Part shown: one piece after another, positions 15,750 to 25,356 of the stretch
Numbering within the stretch: the stretch's first letter is position 1
How the letters are laid out: the number at the start of each line of letters is the position of its first letter
From: Flavobacteriales bacterium
GTDB taxonomy: Bacteria; Bacteroidota; Bacteroidia; Flavobacteriales_D; CAJJDF01
NCBI GenBank assembly: GCA_020630395.1
Contig: JAHDBM010000001.1
Location: 99,141-131,454, forward strand
Reading direction: 5' to 3'
DNA: 32,314 bases
The notes under the pieces: generated by a model
Told to the model about the DNA's origin: nothing
Databases searched by the model: none
Seen by the model: only the letters and a program-made list of their open reading frames with translations
Program-made: the position numbers and the translations under genes

Positions 15750-16768
15750 GGTTAACTTATGACATATCCATAATAATTCCAGCTTATAATGAGGAGCAAT
15801 ACATAAGCGAATGTCTTAATTCTATATTAAATCAAACGTATGATGCTAGTAAAATAGAAATTCTTGTATGTGATGGAAATAGTACAGATAAGACTCAACA
15901 CATTATTAAAGAATTCTCAACCAATCATCCAAACATTAAACTTCTTATAAACAAGCATCAAACAACTCCTTTTGCACTTAATCTAGGTATAACATCAAGT
16001 TCAAGTGATATTAAAATGATTCTTGGTGCACATAGCTATTTAGATAAACACTATATAGATCATTGCCTCAATATTTTTAATACTAGAGAAGATGTTCATT
16101 GTGTTGGTGGTGTAATAGAAAATATTTATGAAAACAAACAATCACAAACAATTGGTTTAGCCATGTCGTCTACTTTTGGTGTAGGAAATGCACACTTTAG
16201 AACAGGCACTAAAAATGGATTTGTTGATACCGTAGCTTTTGGTGCTTATAAACAAGAAGTATTTGATATTTGTGGATTATTTGATACTGATCTTAAACGA
16301 AACCAAGATGACGAATTCAATTATCGATTAGAAAAAAATCACTTAAATATATGGTTAGACAATTCTCTAAGATCAAAATACTATGTAAGAGCTAGTTACA
16401 AGAAATTATTTAGACAGTATTTTCAATATGGATATTGGAAAGTGTTTGTAAATACTAAACATAAAACTGTTACCTCTATTAGACAACTCATTCCTTTTTT
16501 ATTTGTTTGTTATTTATGTCTGGCCTCAACTCAATTTTTAATTAGCATCAAATTTGGACTAATTGCACTTATGCCTTTGGTATTTTACTTTATTGGAGCT
16601 ATCTACTTCGCTTCAAAAAAAACAATTGTCATCCCTCAATTATTTCAGGTTATATTCGTTTTTTTAATCTTACATTTAAGTTATGGGCTTGGTTACTTAA
16701 AGGGAATTATAAATTTTTCACTTCTTAGAAGAAAGCCAAACACAGTAAATCCCAATATTACGCGTTAA
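15746..16768 (+). CDS. GT2-family glycosyltransferase with C-terminal membrane helices
   Basis: The 340-residue protein has the GT-A fold of family 2: DISIIIPAYNEEQYISECLN at the start, VCDGNSTDKT as first metal/nucleotide motif, LGAHSYLD in place of DxD context, and NQDDEFNYRL (Asp188, Asp189, Glu190) as the catalytic-base region. At about 245-325 lie two to three membrane helices, which fits ExoA-like enzymes that elongate a lipid-linked repeat at the membrane. The start ATG overlaps the deacetylase stop in ATGA, and the ligase gene starts 6 bp after its end. The sugar transferred is unknown. Confidence 0.9.
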   Translation: MRLTYDISIIIPAYNEEQYISECLNSILNQTYDASKIEILVCDGNSTDKTQHIIKEFSTNHPNIKLLINKHQTTPFALNLGITSSSSDIKMILGAHSYLDKHYIDHCLNIFNTREDVHCVGGVIENIYENKQSQTIGLAMSSTFGVGNAHFRTGTKNGFVDTVAFGAYKQEVFDICGLFDTDLKRNQDDEFNYRLEKNHLNIWLDNSLRSKYYVRASYKKLFRQYFQYGYWKVFVNTKHKTVTSIRQLIPFLFVCYLCLASTQFLISIKFGLIALMPLVFYFIGAIYFASKKTIVIPQLFQVIFVFLILHLSYGLGYLKGIINFSLLRRKPNTVNPNITR

Positions 16769-16774
16769 CAAACT

Positions 16775-17995
16775 ATGCACTATTTACATGTCATAAGAAA
16801 CAGTTTAATTTATCTATTTATTGGGTTGTTCTTTATTTTCCCGCGTTTACAACCTATTTGTTTTGGTTTAGCATTTATACTTAGCCTTTTTACTCCAAGT
16901 TTTAGGAGTTCATGGAAAAAAAGCTTTTTAACATCAGAAAACATGTTGTTTTTAGCATTGTTTTTATTATCTGCAATTAGCATTACCTATTCTACCAATC
17001 TTTATGCCGCATGGGGTGGCATTGAGCTTAAACTATCCTTTTTATTGTTTCCACTATTCTTTCCTGCAATTCTTAAATCAGGTAGTATTAAAACACGCAG
17101 GGTGTTAGAATTTGCTTTTATTAGTGCTTTCATATCCTTTATGATATTACTTACAAGAGCAATGTTAAGGCTATATAATGGAGAAGGTACTCATGTGTTT
17201 TTTAGCTCAGAGTTTTCGTTTATTGTGCACCCAAGCTATTTAGCAATAATGCTCAATATATTGCTAGCCATTTTATTCTATCGACTTGTAATCGGTAAAA
17301 CAGCTATTAAGAAAATTTTACCCCCAGTAATATTATTAATTCTTTACATCATTTTAATTAGTTCAAAAATTGGATTAATTATATTATTTATTAATACTTT
17401 AATGTATATAATAATATATGCGATTACAAATAAACAAATTATTAAATCATTACTAATAACCATTAGTTTAGTTGTTTGCTCTTATATCGCCATAACATCC
17501 ATCCCAAAGTTAAACAACAAGTTTACAACTGCATACACAGAATTCTTTACACCAGATACTTCTGGTACATTAAAAAGCACAGGTCAAAGACTCGTAGCTT
17601 GGGAAACTACCAAAGAAATTATCGAAGACAATTGGTTAAAAGGCGTGGGAATAGGTGATTTAAGAGATGAGCTAAATGCATCATACAGTAAAAATGGGTA
17701 TCCAATCATGAATAAGAAACAACTTGATTCTCATCAACAGTTTATGCAAACTTGGGCTACATTAGGCATAGTTGGCTTTCTTATTATCTGCTTAATTTTT
17801 ATATGGCTGTTTACTACTTCATATAAAACTAAAAACTTCATGTTGTTTATGTTAACATTAAACTTTTTACTCTTTGGGTTAACAGAATCAATGTTTGAAA
17901 CTCAAGCGGGTGTATTAAGTTTTTTAGCTTTCTTTTATTTATTAACTGATAAACGATTATTGCGTATATTAAGAAAGAAGTATGAAAGCACATAA
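16775..17995 (+). CDS. O-antigen ligase / polymerase family membrane protein (Wzy_C-like)
   Basis: The 406-residue, very hydrophobic protein has about ten or more predicted membrane helices and one large periplasmic loop at about 255-330. The loop carries STGQRLVAWETTKEIIEDN, LKGVGIGDL and a DSHQQFMQTWATLG stretch, the typical pattern of the Wzy_C/O-antigen ligase family, in which the Arg and His take part in glycan transfer. It could ligate finished glycan to lipid A core or another acceptor, or polymerise repeats; sequence alone does not separate WaaL from Wzy. Its last 14 bp overlap the histidine kinase gene. No flippase gene (Wzx) is in the visible operon. Confidence 0.87.
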   Translation: MHYLHVIRNSLIYLFIGLFFIFPRLQPICFGLAFILSLFTPSFRSSWKKSFLTSENMLFLALFLLSAISITYSTNLYAAWGGIELKLSFLLFPLFFPAILKSGSIKTRRVLEFAFISAFISFMILLTRAMLRLYNGEGTHVFFSSEFSFIVHPSYLAIMLNILLAILFYRLVIGKTAIKKILPPVILLILYIILISSKIGLIILFINTLMYIIIYAITNKQIIKSLLITISLVVCSYIAITSIPKLNNKFTTAYTEFFTPDTSGTLKSTGQRLVAWETTKEIIEDNWLKGVGIGDLRDELNASYSKNGYPIMNKKQLDSHQQFMQTWATLGIVGFLIICLIFIWLFTTSYKTKNFMLFMLTLNFLLFGLTESMFETQAGVLSFLAFFYLLTDKRLLRILRKKYEST

Positions 17996-20894
17996 ACACA
18001 TAGTCTATTTTATTGCTGTTTTTCTATGGTGTAGCTCACTAATGGCCCAAAAATATAGTTTTGAAAAATTTTCAACTGAACAAGGTCTTGCTCAAAGCCA
18101 AGTGTATGCCATGGACCAAGATCAAGATCATTATTTATGGATTGGAACACTTGATGGGTTAAGTAAATTTGATGGAAAAAAAATAAAAAATTTTTACATT
18201 GAAGATGGCTTACAGAGTAATACTATCAATGATATTTTTTGTATCAATAATGAAACTTGGATAGCTACTGACAATGGTATTTGTGTTATCGTAAACGATA
18301 AAATTATACCAATCGCTAATAATATTGATGTTTCAGAGCTTATTATTATTGATTCTTCACTCATTTTTTCTTCTAAAAATCAGCTTTTTAAAGTCGAATT
18401 ATCAACTTATCAATTAATACAGCCTAGTGCTCTTATTCTATTAGATGAATTACCTGCAAGAACCAAAATCAATCAATTTAATTTAATCGACAACATACTA
18501 TACATTGCAACAAACAAAGGTGGTTATACCTTAATTGAAAATAAATTAAACGAATTAGAATATTGTAAAGACATCAAGGTTACGAGTATAAAAAAGGATA
18601 GCAACAATACCTTTTGGGTTGCAACTTTAAGAGATGGTTTAATAAAAGTTATAAATAATAAACTCGAATATAATTACACCACTGAAAAAGACAATATAAC
18701 GAATGACTACATACGTGATTTATTAATTGATAACAATAATAATGTTTGGATTACAACTAAGGGAGGACTTTCGAAAATACAGTATAATGGAGATGTTATT
18801 AATTATACTGAACAAAATGGGTTTAATTATGTAGCTGAAACTATTTTTCAAGATGAAGAAGGTAATATATGGATAGGATCAGAAGGCAAAGGAATTATAC
18901 GATTTGTTAATGAAGCATACTCCTATTTAACTACTAAACAAGGCTTAAAAAGTGATTTAATGCTTTCTTTTGTTCAAGATAATGATAGTAATATGTGGTT
19001 TTCATCTTATGGTGATGGACTAACCAAGCAAGTAAACGAAATTTTTGAATTTTATAATACCGATAATTCACAATTAAGTAATAATACAGTTTGGTCTAGT
19101 TATAAAGCAAAAGATGGTAAGCTATGGTTTGGAACTTCTGATGGGCTTTGCCTATATAATGGAGCTTCATTTGTAAATTACACGACTAGAGATGGATTAC
19201 CACATAATAAAGTCCAAGCATTATATGAAGACAATAATACCTTATGGGTGGGAACATATAGAGGTGTTGTCTGCATTGAGAATGGAGTTATTAAACCTAA
19301 ATCCTGGAACGTACGGAAGGTTAGAAGTTTTTGTAAAACCGAACAAAACTTATACATTGCTTCATCAGAAGGGCTTTATTTTATTGATAAAAGTTTATCT
19401 ATAAACCAATTTAATGATTCATTATTAAATGGTAAGACCATATTTTCTCTTCAATATTATAATAATTGCTTGTGGATTGGAGCTGAAGATGGGCTTTACA
19501 AAAAAACAAACAACACCATAGAACGAGTTACTGTTAGCAAAACGAAAAGTAATTTTGCATCTATTAATTTTCTCTTAATTGATCGTGACTATTTTTTATG
19601 GGTTGGTACTAATAGTGGGATTTACACCATTAATTTAAACTCAAATAAGCTTGAAACAAAAGCCTACACCATTTCTGATGGATTAATTGGAATGGAAACC
19701 AATCAAAATGCTATTTACCAAGATATATCGGGTAAAGTATGGATTGGGACAAGTGAGGGTGTTTCTGTTTTTAATAGAGCTAATGCAACAATTAAAGATG
19801 AGTTTGACCTTACCATTGATATTGATGAAGTAAAGTTGTTTTATTTAGAAAACAACTTACTGTTTGAGAACGTTAATACATTTAAATACTTTAATAATAA
19901 TTTTACATTTCATTATAATGCGCCATATTTTCAAAATCCAGATGCAGTAACCTACTCGTTCTTTTTAGAAGGAATTGATGATGAATGGTCTAAACCAGAT
20001 GAAAATGGTTTCACCCGATATGCTAATCTTCCCCATGGTACGTTTACGTTTAAAGTTAAAGCCACAATAGATAATAAAAAATGGACAAACCCTGCAAGCT
20101 ACAGCTTTACAATTACGCCTCCTTTTTGGCTAACATGGTGGTTCAGAATTGCCACTTTAGTAATCGTATTTGGTTTTGTATATATCATGCTTAAAAGACA
20201 AAGATCTCGTCAACATGAAAAACGTAAAGCTGAAATATTAACCTATAAAAACAAATTGATAAAACTAGAACAGCAATCATTAAATGCTAGTATGAACAGG
20301 CATTTTATATTTAATGCTTTAAATTCTATTCAATTTTATATTAACAAAGAAGATAAATTATCGGCTAATAAATACCTTTCTAGCTTTGCTAAATTAATTC
20401 GAAAAAATCTGGATAGTTCTGTAAATGAAGACAATCTTATCTCGCTTACAGAAGAAATGGATAGGTTAGGACTATACTTATCCCTAGAAAAAATGAGATT
20501 TAAAGAAAAGTTTGATTATGAAATCGATATTGACCCTAATATTGATCCTGAAGCAACCAAGGTTCCAGGTATGTTTTTACAACCTTTTGTAGAAAACAGT
20601 ATTTGGCATGGTATTTTACCCTCAGAAAACCCAGGAAAAATATGGGTGCTTGTAGAGAAACATGATAATGGATTAAAATTTATTATTCATGATAATGGAA
20701 TTGGCATAGATAAGAGTATAGAAAACAAAAAAGATCAGTTTAAAACACATACCTCTAGAGGAATGATAATAGCGAGTAATCGAATTGCTATGCTTGAAAA
20801 GATTACAGGGAAATCAATAACAATTGATGGGCCTAAACAACTAAACGAAAAAGGTGAATCTAAAGGTACTATAGTAGAAATTGTGTTTTCTTAA
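17982..20894 (+). CDS. Two-component propeller histidine kinase (reg_prop, Y_Y_Y, LytS-type His_kinase)
   Basis: The 970-residue sensor has a signal peptide ending CSSLMAQK. Residues of about 25-600 form a periplasmic double propeller, with repeated units such as YLWIGTLDGLSKFDG, NVWITTKGGLSKI and NIWIGSEGKGIIRF. A Y_Y_Y domain lies at about 620-712, one membrane helix at about 716-738, a short coiled coil, and then a LytS/YpdA-type kinase. The phospho-acceptor is H774 in NRHFIFNALNSI; the usual Pro before it is Arg773. The ATPase part has the N box (VENSIWHG, N872) and DNGIGID (D904). Its gene overlaps the ligase gene by 14 bp, so it is part of the polysaccharide operon. No LytTR response regulator is adjacent. 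It may sense an oligosaccharide or envelope state and adjust glycan production; that is inference. Confidence 0.9.
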   Translation: MKAHKHIVYFIAVFLWCSSLMAQKYSFEKFSTEQGLAQSQVYAMDQDQDHYLWIGTLDGLSKFDGKKIKNFYIEDGLQSNTINDIFCINNETWIATDNGICVIVNDKIIPIANNIDVSELIIIDSSLIFSSKNQLFKVELSTYQLIQPSALILLDELPARTKINQFNLIDNILYIATNKGGYTLIENKLNELEYCKDIKVTSIKKDSNNTFWVATLRDGLIKVINNKLEYNYTTEKDNITNDYIRDLLIDNNNNVWITTKGGLSKIQYNGDVINYTEQNGFNYVAETIFQDEEGNIWIGSEGKGIIRFVNEAYSYLTTKQGLKSDLMLSFVQDNDSNMWFSSYGDGLTKQVNEIFEFYNTDNSQLSNNTVWSSYKAKDGKLWFGTSDGLCLYNGASFVNYTTRDGLPHNKVQALYEDNNTLWVGTYRGVVCIENGVIKPKSWNVRKVRSFCKTEQNLYIASSEGLYFIDKSLSINQFNDSLLNGKTIFSLQYYNNCLWIGAEDGLYKKTNNTIERVTVSKTKSNFASINFLLIDRDYFLWVGTNSGIYTINLNSNKLETKAYTISDGLIGMETNQNAIYQDISGKVWIGTSEGVSVFNRANATIKDEFDLTIDIDEVKLFYLENNLLFENVNTFKYFNNNFTFHYNAPYFQNPDAVTYSFFLEGIDDEWSKPDENGFTRYANLPHGTFTFKVKATIDNKKWTNPASYSFTITPPFWLTWWFRIATLVIVFGFVYIMLKRQRSRQHEKRKAEILTYKNKLIKLEQQSLNASMNRHFIFNALNSIQFYINKEDKLSANKYLSSFAKLIRKNLDSSVNEDNLISLTEEMDRLGLYLSLEKMRFKEKFDYEIDIDPNIDPEATKVPGMFLQPFVENSIWHGILPSENPGKIWVLVEKHDNGLKFIIHDNGIGIDKSIENKKDQFKTHTSRGMIIASNRIAMLEKITGKSITIDGPKQLNEKGESKGTIVEIVFS

Positions 20895-20900
20895 TTCACG

Positions 20901-21527
20901 TTAAATACTGACTCCCCACAATATACAACAGTAAGTTACAAAAAAGCCTAGAAGTGAACCGGCCAATACTTGAGCAGGTGTATGTCTATTTAAATAAAGC
21001 CTACTAAAACCAACTAACCCTATTAATATAAACAGTAATATTACCATATAAGTATGATCTACGTGTCGTATTTCGGTCGTTCCTAAAAACATTCCGGCTA
21101 CTAAGCTTATGCCCACACCATGAATACTTATTTTCCAAAATAACGTAATAATATTAGCTATAAAAACAGCCAATATAGCACCAAAAACACCACAAATTAT
21201 TCCTTCATCTAACCCTGTAATTTCTCTTATTAGATAATAAAAGCAACCATAATAAACGAGCGAAATATAGGTAGGTAAAATTCTTTCTTTTCTAACGCTC
21301 ATTTTTAGATCTGAGATAAATCCCCATTTATACATTGTAAAAAAAGACAACAAGGGTAATATAACAGTTAACACTATTGTAATTAAATAAATACGGTTAA
21401 CAAACCCTGGAATATAACCGTACATTAATTGATAATAAGCATGTACGCCAAAAACAAGATAAATTGCCAATATTGGCATTAATAAAGGCTGAAAAACTTC
21501 AGAAATGATATTTGCAAATAATTTCAA
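20901..21527 (-). CDS. PAP2-like membrane phosphatase family protein
   Basis: The 208-residue protein has about six membrane helices. Its later half carries WKISIHGVGISLVAG and FSRLYLNRHTPAQVLAGSLLGF, which fit motifs 2 and 3 of the PAP2 superfamily (SR-x5-H), with the histidine of motif 3 present and the usual following Asp changed to Gln, as is common in Bacteroidota copies. Motif 1 (K-x6-RP) is only loosely met by KMSVRKERILPTY. If active it would remove phosphate from a lipid such as undecaprenyl or phosphatidyl phosphates; it could also be a non-catalytic relative. It starts 2 bp after the rpoN stop, so it is read from the rpoN transcript, and it converges on the kinase gene with a 6-bp gap. 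Confidence 0.8.
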   Translation of the reverse strand: MKLFANIISEVFQPLLMPILAIYLVFGVHAYYQLMYGYIPGFVNRIYLITIVLTVILPLLSFFTMYKWGFISDLKMSVRKERILPTYISLVYYGCFYYLIREITGLDEGIICGVFGAILAVFIANIITLFWKISIHGVGISLVAGMFLGTTEIRHVDHTYMVILLFILIGLVGFSRLYLNRHTPAQVLAGSLLGFFVTYCCILWGVSI

Positions 21528-21529
21528 AA

Positions 21530-22972
21530 CTAGAGCTCTTTTCTTAACCTAGCTACTGGAATATCTAGTTGTTCTCTGTATTTTGCTACCGTTCTTCTTG
21601 CTATATTATATCCTTTTTCTTTAAGCATTACGGCAAGTTTATCATCAGTAAGTGGTTTTTTCTTACTTTCCTCATCTATAATGGTTTGCAAAATCTTTTT
21701 TACTTCTCGAGTAGATACATCTTCTCCCGATTTAGTAGACAATGACTCTGAAAAGAAAGATTTTAATAAAAATGTACCAAAAGGTGTTTGAATATACTTT
21801 GTGTTTGTAACCCTAGATATCGTAGAGATATCAAGATCTACCTTATCAGCAATATCTTTTAAAATCATAGGTTTGAGTTTTGTCTCATCACCTGTTACAA
21901 AATACTCTTCTTGATGCCTTATAATAGCTTGCATGGTTACCATCATGGTGTTTTGCCTTTGCTTAATTGCATCAATAAACCATCTAGCAGCATCTAGCTT
22001 TTGTTTAATAAATAATACTGCCTCTTTATCTTCCTTAGTCTTCTTACTTTTATCATATGCCTCAAACATATTAGCATAAGTTGGGCTTAACCTAAGTTCT
22101 GGTGCATTTCTAGCATTAAGTGCAAGGTTTAATTCCCCATCTTCTTCTGTCAAAATAAAATCAGGAATAATATGTTGAATCGGAGCTGCAGATTCTTTTA
22201 TAGCTCCAGCTGGTTTAGGGTTTAATTTTGTTATTTCATCAATCGCATTTTTCAAGCGATCCTCACTCATATCTAATCGTTCTAGAATACGTTTGTAGTG
22301 TTTTTTTGTAAATGCTTCAAACTGTTTTTCGATAACTTCCATGGCATCTAATACCTCATCTCTTTCTTCTACATCCCTTAGCAGCTTTCTTTCTAGTTGT
22401 ATTAACAAACATTCTTTCAAACTTCTTGCGGCAATACCAGCCGGTTCTAATTGCTGAACCTCTAATAACACTTCTTCTATTTCATGTTCTTCGGCCATGA
22501 TGTTAAACTTAAACGCTAAATCATCACACATGTTAATTAACTCTCTTCTCAAATATCCAGATTCATCCAGATTACCTATAATATTTTGAGCAATTATTAA
22601 TTTTTTATCTCGAAGTCTTAAACTAATTTGTTTGGTAAGGTTTTCTTGAAATGTTTCTCCCCCAGAAATAGGAATGCTATACTCATCATCTTCTGCAGAA
22701 GAATTATTGCTGTATGTTTGATAAGAGGAATCGCTATCTAAGTAATCATCTATATCAAAATCGTCTCTTGAGTCAGATAAATCATCACTATATTCATCTT
22801 GATAATCATCTTCTACTTGTTCTCTACCTTCGTCAAGTGCCGGGTTATCTTCTATTTCATCTTTTATTCTTTGCTCAAGCTCAACCGTAGGCACTTGCAA
22901 CAATTTCATTAACTGAATTTGTTGTGGAGACAACTTTTGTTGTAACTTATGTGATAGTGTTTGCTTGAGCAT
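21530..22972 (-). CDS. rpoN: RNA polymerase sigma-54 factor
   Basis: The 480-residue protein shows all three parts of sigma-54. Region I, residues 1-50, is Gln- and Leu-rich (LSHKLQQKLSPQQIQLMKLL, EIEDNPALDEG). Region II, about 50-115, is strongly acidic. The core-binding and DNA-binding region III ends with the RpoN box ARRTVAKYRE at 458-467 and the C-terminal helix. The length is normal for the family. It allows transcription from -24/-12 promoters when driven by an AAA+ enhancer-binding protein; none is in this window. The downstream PAP2-like gene is co-transcribed. Confidence 0.97.
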   Translation of the reverse strand: MLKQTLSHKLQQKLSPQQIQLMKLLQVPTVELEQRIKDEIEDNPALDEGREQVEDDYQDEYSDDLSDSRDDFDIDDYLDSDSSYQTYSNNSSAEDDEYSIPISGGETFQENLTKQISLRLRDKKLIIAQNIIGNLDESGYLRRELINMCDDLAFKFNIMAEEHEIEEVLLEVQQLEPAGIAARSLKECLLIQLERKLLRDVEERDEVLDAMEVIEKQFEAFTKKHYKRILERLDMSEDRLKNAIDEITKLNPKPAGAIKESAAPIQHIIPDFILTEEDGELNLALNARNAPELRLSPTYANMFEAYDKSKKTKEDKEAVLFIKQKLDAARWFIDAIKQRQNTMMVTMQAIIRHQEEYFVTGDETKLKPMILKDIADKVDLDISTISRVTNTKYIQTPFGTFLLKSFFSESLSTKSGEDVSTREVKKILQTIIDEESKKKPLTDDKLAVMLKEKGYNIARRTVAKYREQLDIPVARLRKEL

Positions 22973-23120
22973 TAAATTTTATATTCTAAACAGTTTCCAA
23001 ATATGAAAATTAAGAATGTTAATTATTCGGTTTTACTTAACTAATTAATAATCCAATAATAGATATCCCTTAGAGATTAAATATAATGAATTACCCTTTA
23101 AAATAAGTCCTATTAAATAA

Positions 23121-24419
23121 CTAATCTAAAACATTAACTAAAAAGTAATTCTTTTTACCTTTTTGTAACAAAATATATTTATTATCAATCAAATCTTTAG
23201 GCTCTAGTGTATAATCTTCAGTTACTTTAGCTTTATTTACACTAATTGAATTCTGTTTTAACTCTCTACGTGCCTCTCCATTAGATTTTAAAAAACTTCC
23301 TTTAGTAACGAGAGCATCCACTATGCTAATACCTTCACTTACCTCTTTTGCTGTTAAATTGGCTTGAGGAACGCCATCAAAAACATCTTTAATAAGTTTA
23401 GCGTTCATACTTTTTAACCCATCAATTGCCTCCTGCCCTTTTTTAAAGAGGATTTCAGATGCAAAAACGGCATTTTTATAGTCCTCTTCTCCGTGAACCA
23501 TTATAGTGATTTCTTTAGCCAAGGTTTTTTGCAACAACCTTAAATGTGGAGCTTCTTTGTGTTCATTAATTAATCCGGATATTGTTGCTTCAGATAAAAG
23601 TGTAAATATTTTGATATACTTTTCAGCATCTTCATCAGAAGTATTTAGCCAAAACTGTACAAACTTATAGGGTGATGTTTTTTCTGGGTCTAACCATACA
23701 TTTCCTCCTTCGGTTTTTCCAAATTTAGAACCATCTGCTTTAGTAATTAACGGACAAGTAATCGCAAATGCTTTTCCTTGATCCATCCTTCTTATTAGCT
23801 CAGTCCCGGTTGTTATATTACCCCATTGATCGCTCCCTCCCATTTGTATAGTACATGATTGATCTCTATATAATTGTAAAAAATCATATCCTTGTACTAA
23901 TTGGTAGGTAAATTCAGTAAACGACATCCCATCAGCAGATTCTCCAGATAGTCTCTTTTTAACTGAATCCTTAGCCATCATATAATTAACGGTAATGTGC
24001 TTACCTACATCACGAATAAAGTCTAAGAAAGAAAATTCCTTCATCCAGTCGTAATTATTCACTAATTCTGCCTTATTGGGTTCATTAGACTCAAAGTCTA
24101 AGAATTTCATCAATTGATGTTTAATCCCTTCTTGATTTTTTCTAAGTATATCTTCTGTGAGTAGATTTCGTTCTTTAGATTTTCCTGATGGATCTCCAAT
24201 CATACCAGTTGCTCCACCAACTAATGCAACAGGCTTATGTCCTGCAACTTGCATGTGTTTTAACATCATGATACTAACTAAGTGACCTATATGTAAACTA
24301 TCGGCAGTAGGATCTACCCCTACATAACCAGCTCTCATTTGCTCTTCTAAATGCTCCTCAATACCTGGCATGCTGTCATGAATCATGCCTCTCCAAGTTA
24401 ATTCTTGTATTAAACTCAT
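23121..24419 (-). CDS. tyrS: Tyrosine--tRNA ligase
   Basis: The 432-residue class I aminoacyl-tRNA synthetase has the HIGH motif intact (H43-I-G-H46 after DPTADSL), the KMSKS equivalent KFGKT at 232-236 in [10 protein letters not shown], the tyrosine-pocket stretch [15 protein letters not shown] with [10 protein letters not shown], and a C-terminal S4 RNA-binding domain at about 365-430. It charges tRNA-Tyr in the cytoplasm. The length and domain order are those of the bacterial TyrS form. It stands alone, with a probable promoter 20-50 bp upstream in the 88-bp gap shared with the divergent FGE-fold lipoprotein. Confidence 0.98.
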   Translation of the reverse strand: MSLIQELTWRGMIHDSMPGIEEHLEEQMRAGYVGVDPTADSLHIGHLVSIMMLKHMQVAGHKPVALVGGATGMIGDPSGKSKERNLLTEDILRKNQEGIKHQLMKFLDFESNEPNKAELVNNYDWMKEFSFLDFIRDVGKHITVNYMMAKDSVKKRLSGESADGMSFTEFTYQLVQGYDFLQLYRDQSCTIQMGGSDQWGNITTGTELIRRMDQGKAFAITCPLITKADGSKFGKTEGGNVWLDPEKTSPYKFVQFWLNTSDEDAEKYIKIFTLLSEATISGLINEHKEAPHLRLLQKTLAKEITIMVHGEEDYKNAVFASEILFKKGQEAIDGLKSMNAKLIKDVFDGVPQANLTAKEVSEGISIVDALVTKGSFLKSNGEARRELKQNSISVNKAKVTEDYTLEPKDLIDNKYILLQKGKKNYFLVNVLD

Positions 24420-24439
24420 CTGTTAATATTATTTACTAA

Positions 24440-24470
24440 CGAAAATAATTAAGTTATAACCTGTAACCAA
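24440..24470 (-). promoter_or_regulatory. tyrS: Probable sigma-A promoter of tyrS
   Basis: On the minus strand TTTG (24471-24468) is followed after exactly 20 bp by TATTTTCG (24447-24440), one base off TAnnTTTG. The start of transcription would be near 24433, giving a leader of about 14 nt. The same arrangement with the same -7 octamer and spacing precedes metK, which strengthens both calls. Confidence 0.55.
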
Positions 24471-24507
24471 ATAAAGATTATGAGTTGTAATGTAAAAAAG
24501 AATTTTT

Positions 24508-25323
24508 ATGAAAATTGTAATATTATTGGTTGTCTTAAATTGCTTGGCTTGTTCTATTATTAAGAATAAAAAATATAATATTTCTACTACTACACCTCCA
24601 GGAACAATAAAGTATAATGATTCACTTTTTGTTGACGAAACTGAAGTTAGTAATGTACATTGGATAGATTATCAACAGTATTTAAAACAAAGAAATTTAG
24701 ATTATAGTTTAACCATTATTGACTCAAATGTTTGGATAGATTCATTAGCAATAAACACTCCTTTTAAAGATCACTATTTACAACATAAAGCATATAGAGA
24801 TTATCCTCTTGTTGGTGTATCTTATAAACAAGCAGTAACGTATTGTGAGTGGAGAAGTAGTAGGGTTAATGAATTATTAAATATTCGAAAAGGATTAATT
24901 GAAGCTAATCACGGGTTAACTGAAAAGGAGTTATCAAAACTGCCTCAATACTTTAAATACAGACTACCAACCAAAAACGAATGGGAGATGTTTGCTTCTG
25001 TTCATTTTTCATCCAAGATTATTAGAAAAAGATCTAAAAAAAACATGAATTCTATCGGAAATTTTGAAACAGATAGCGCTTACCCAATTGATATTACAGC
25101 TCCTGTATGGTCTTATTATCCTAATATTAATGGAATATATAATACGCATGGAAATGTTAAAGAAATGGTGTTGGAAAAAGGAATTGCTAAAGGAGGGTCA
25201 TGGAAAACATACGAAAATGAATATAACCCAAATAGAAACTTTCAATACGATAAACCAACAAATGATATTGGCTTTAGGTGTGTAGCTGAATATATTGGTT
25301 CAAAAAAAAGCTCAATTGATTAA
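24508..25323 (+). CDS. FGE-sulfatase-fold lipoprotein, probably non-catalytic (GldJ/GldK-like group)
   Basis: The 271-residue protein has a lipoprotein signal (LNCLAC, Cys15) and then a formylglycine-generating-enzyme fold: FVDETEVSNVHWIDYQQYL, PLVGVSYKQAVTYCEWRSSR, YRLPTKNEWEM, NTHGNVKEMV, KGGSW (G229-W232) and NDIGFRC at the end. The usual NVWEW is NVKEM, and I do not find the pair of active-site cysteines in the C-terminal core, so enzyme activity is unlikely. In Bacteroidota the gliding/type IX secretion lipoproteins GldJ and GldK share this fold and lipid anchor, but both are much longer. I call it a structural relative of unknown role. Its stop codon lies at the centre of a 32-bp palindrome. 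Confidence 0.82.
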   Translation: MKIVILLVVLNCLACSIIKNKKYNISTTTPPGTIKYNDSLFVDETEVSNVHWIDYQQYLKQRNLDYSLTIIDSNVWIDSLAINTPFKDHYLQHKAYRDYPLVGVSYKQAVTYCEWRSSRVNELLNIRKGLIEANHGLTEKELSKLPQYFKYRLPTKNEWEMFASVHFSSKIIRKRSKKNMNSIGNFETDSAYPIDITAPVWSYYPNINGIYNTHGNVKEMVLEKGIAKGGSWKTYENEYNPNRNFQYDKPTNDIGFRCVAEYIGSKKSSID

Positions 25324-25337
25324 TCAATTGAGCTTTT
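25306..25337. terminator. 32-bp perfect palindrome, bidirectional terminator
   Basis: AAAAGCTCAATTGAT and its exact reverse complement meet with no mismatch around TA at 25321-25322, making a 32-bp perfect palindrome. A longer A run on the left (25302-25309) provides a U run for minus-strand transcripts, and the arm's own TTTT serves the plus strand. It lies between the converging FGE-fold and HU genes, and the TAA stop (25321-25323) of the former sits in its centre. Confidence 0.75.
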
Positions 25338-25356
25338 CAAATATTCTACTAAATAA

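Noticed and set aside
11913-20894. Complete Wzx/Wzy capsule locus
   Set aside because: No flippase, initiating phosphoglycosyltransferase or export (Wza/Wzc) gene is visible in the operon.
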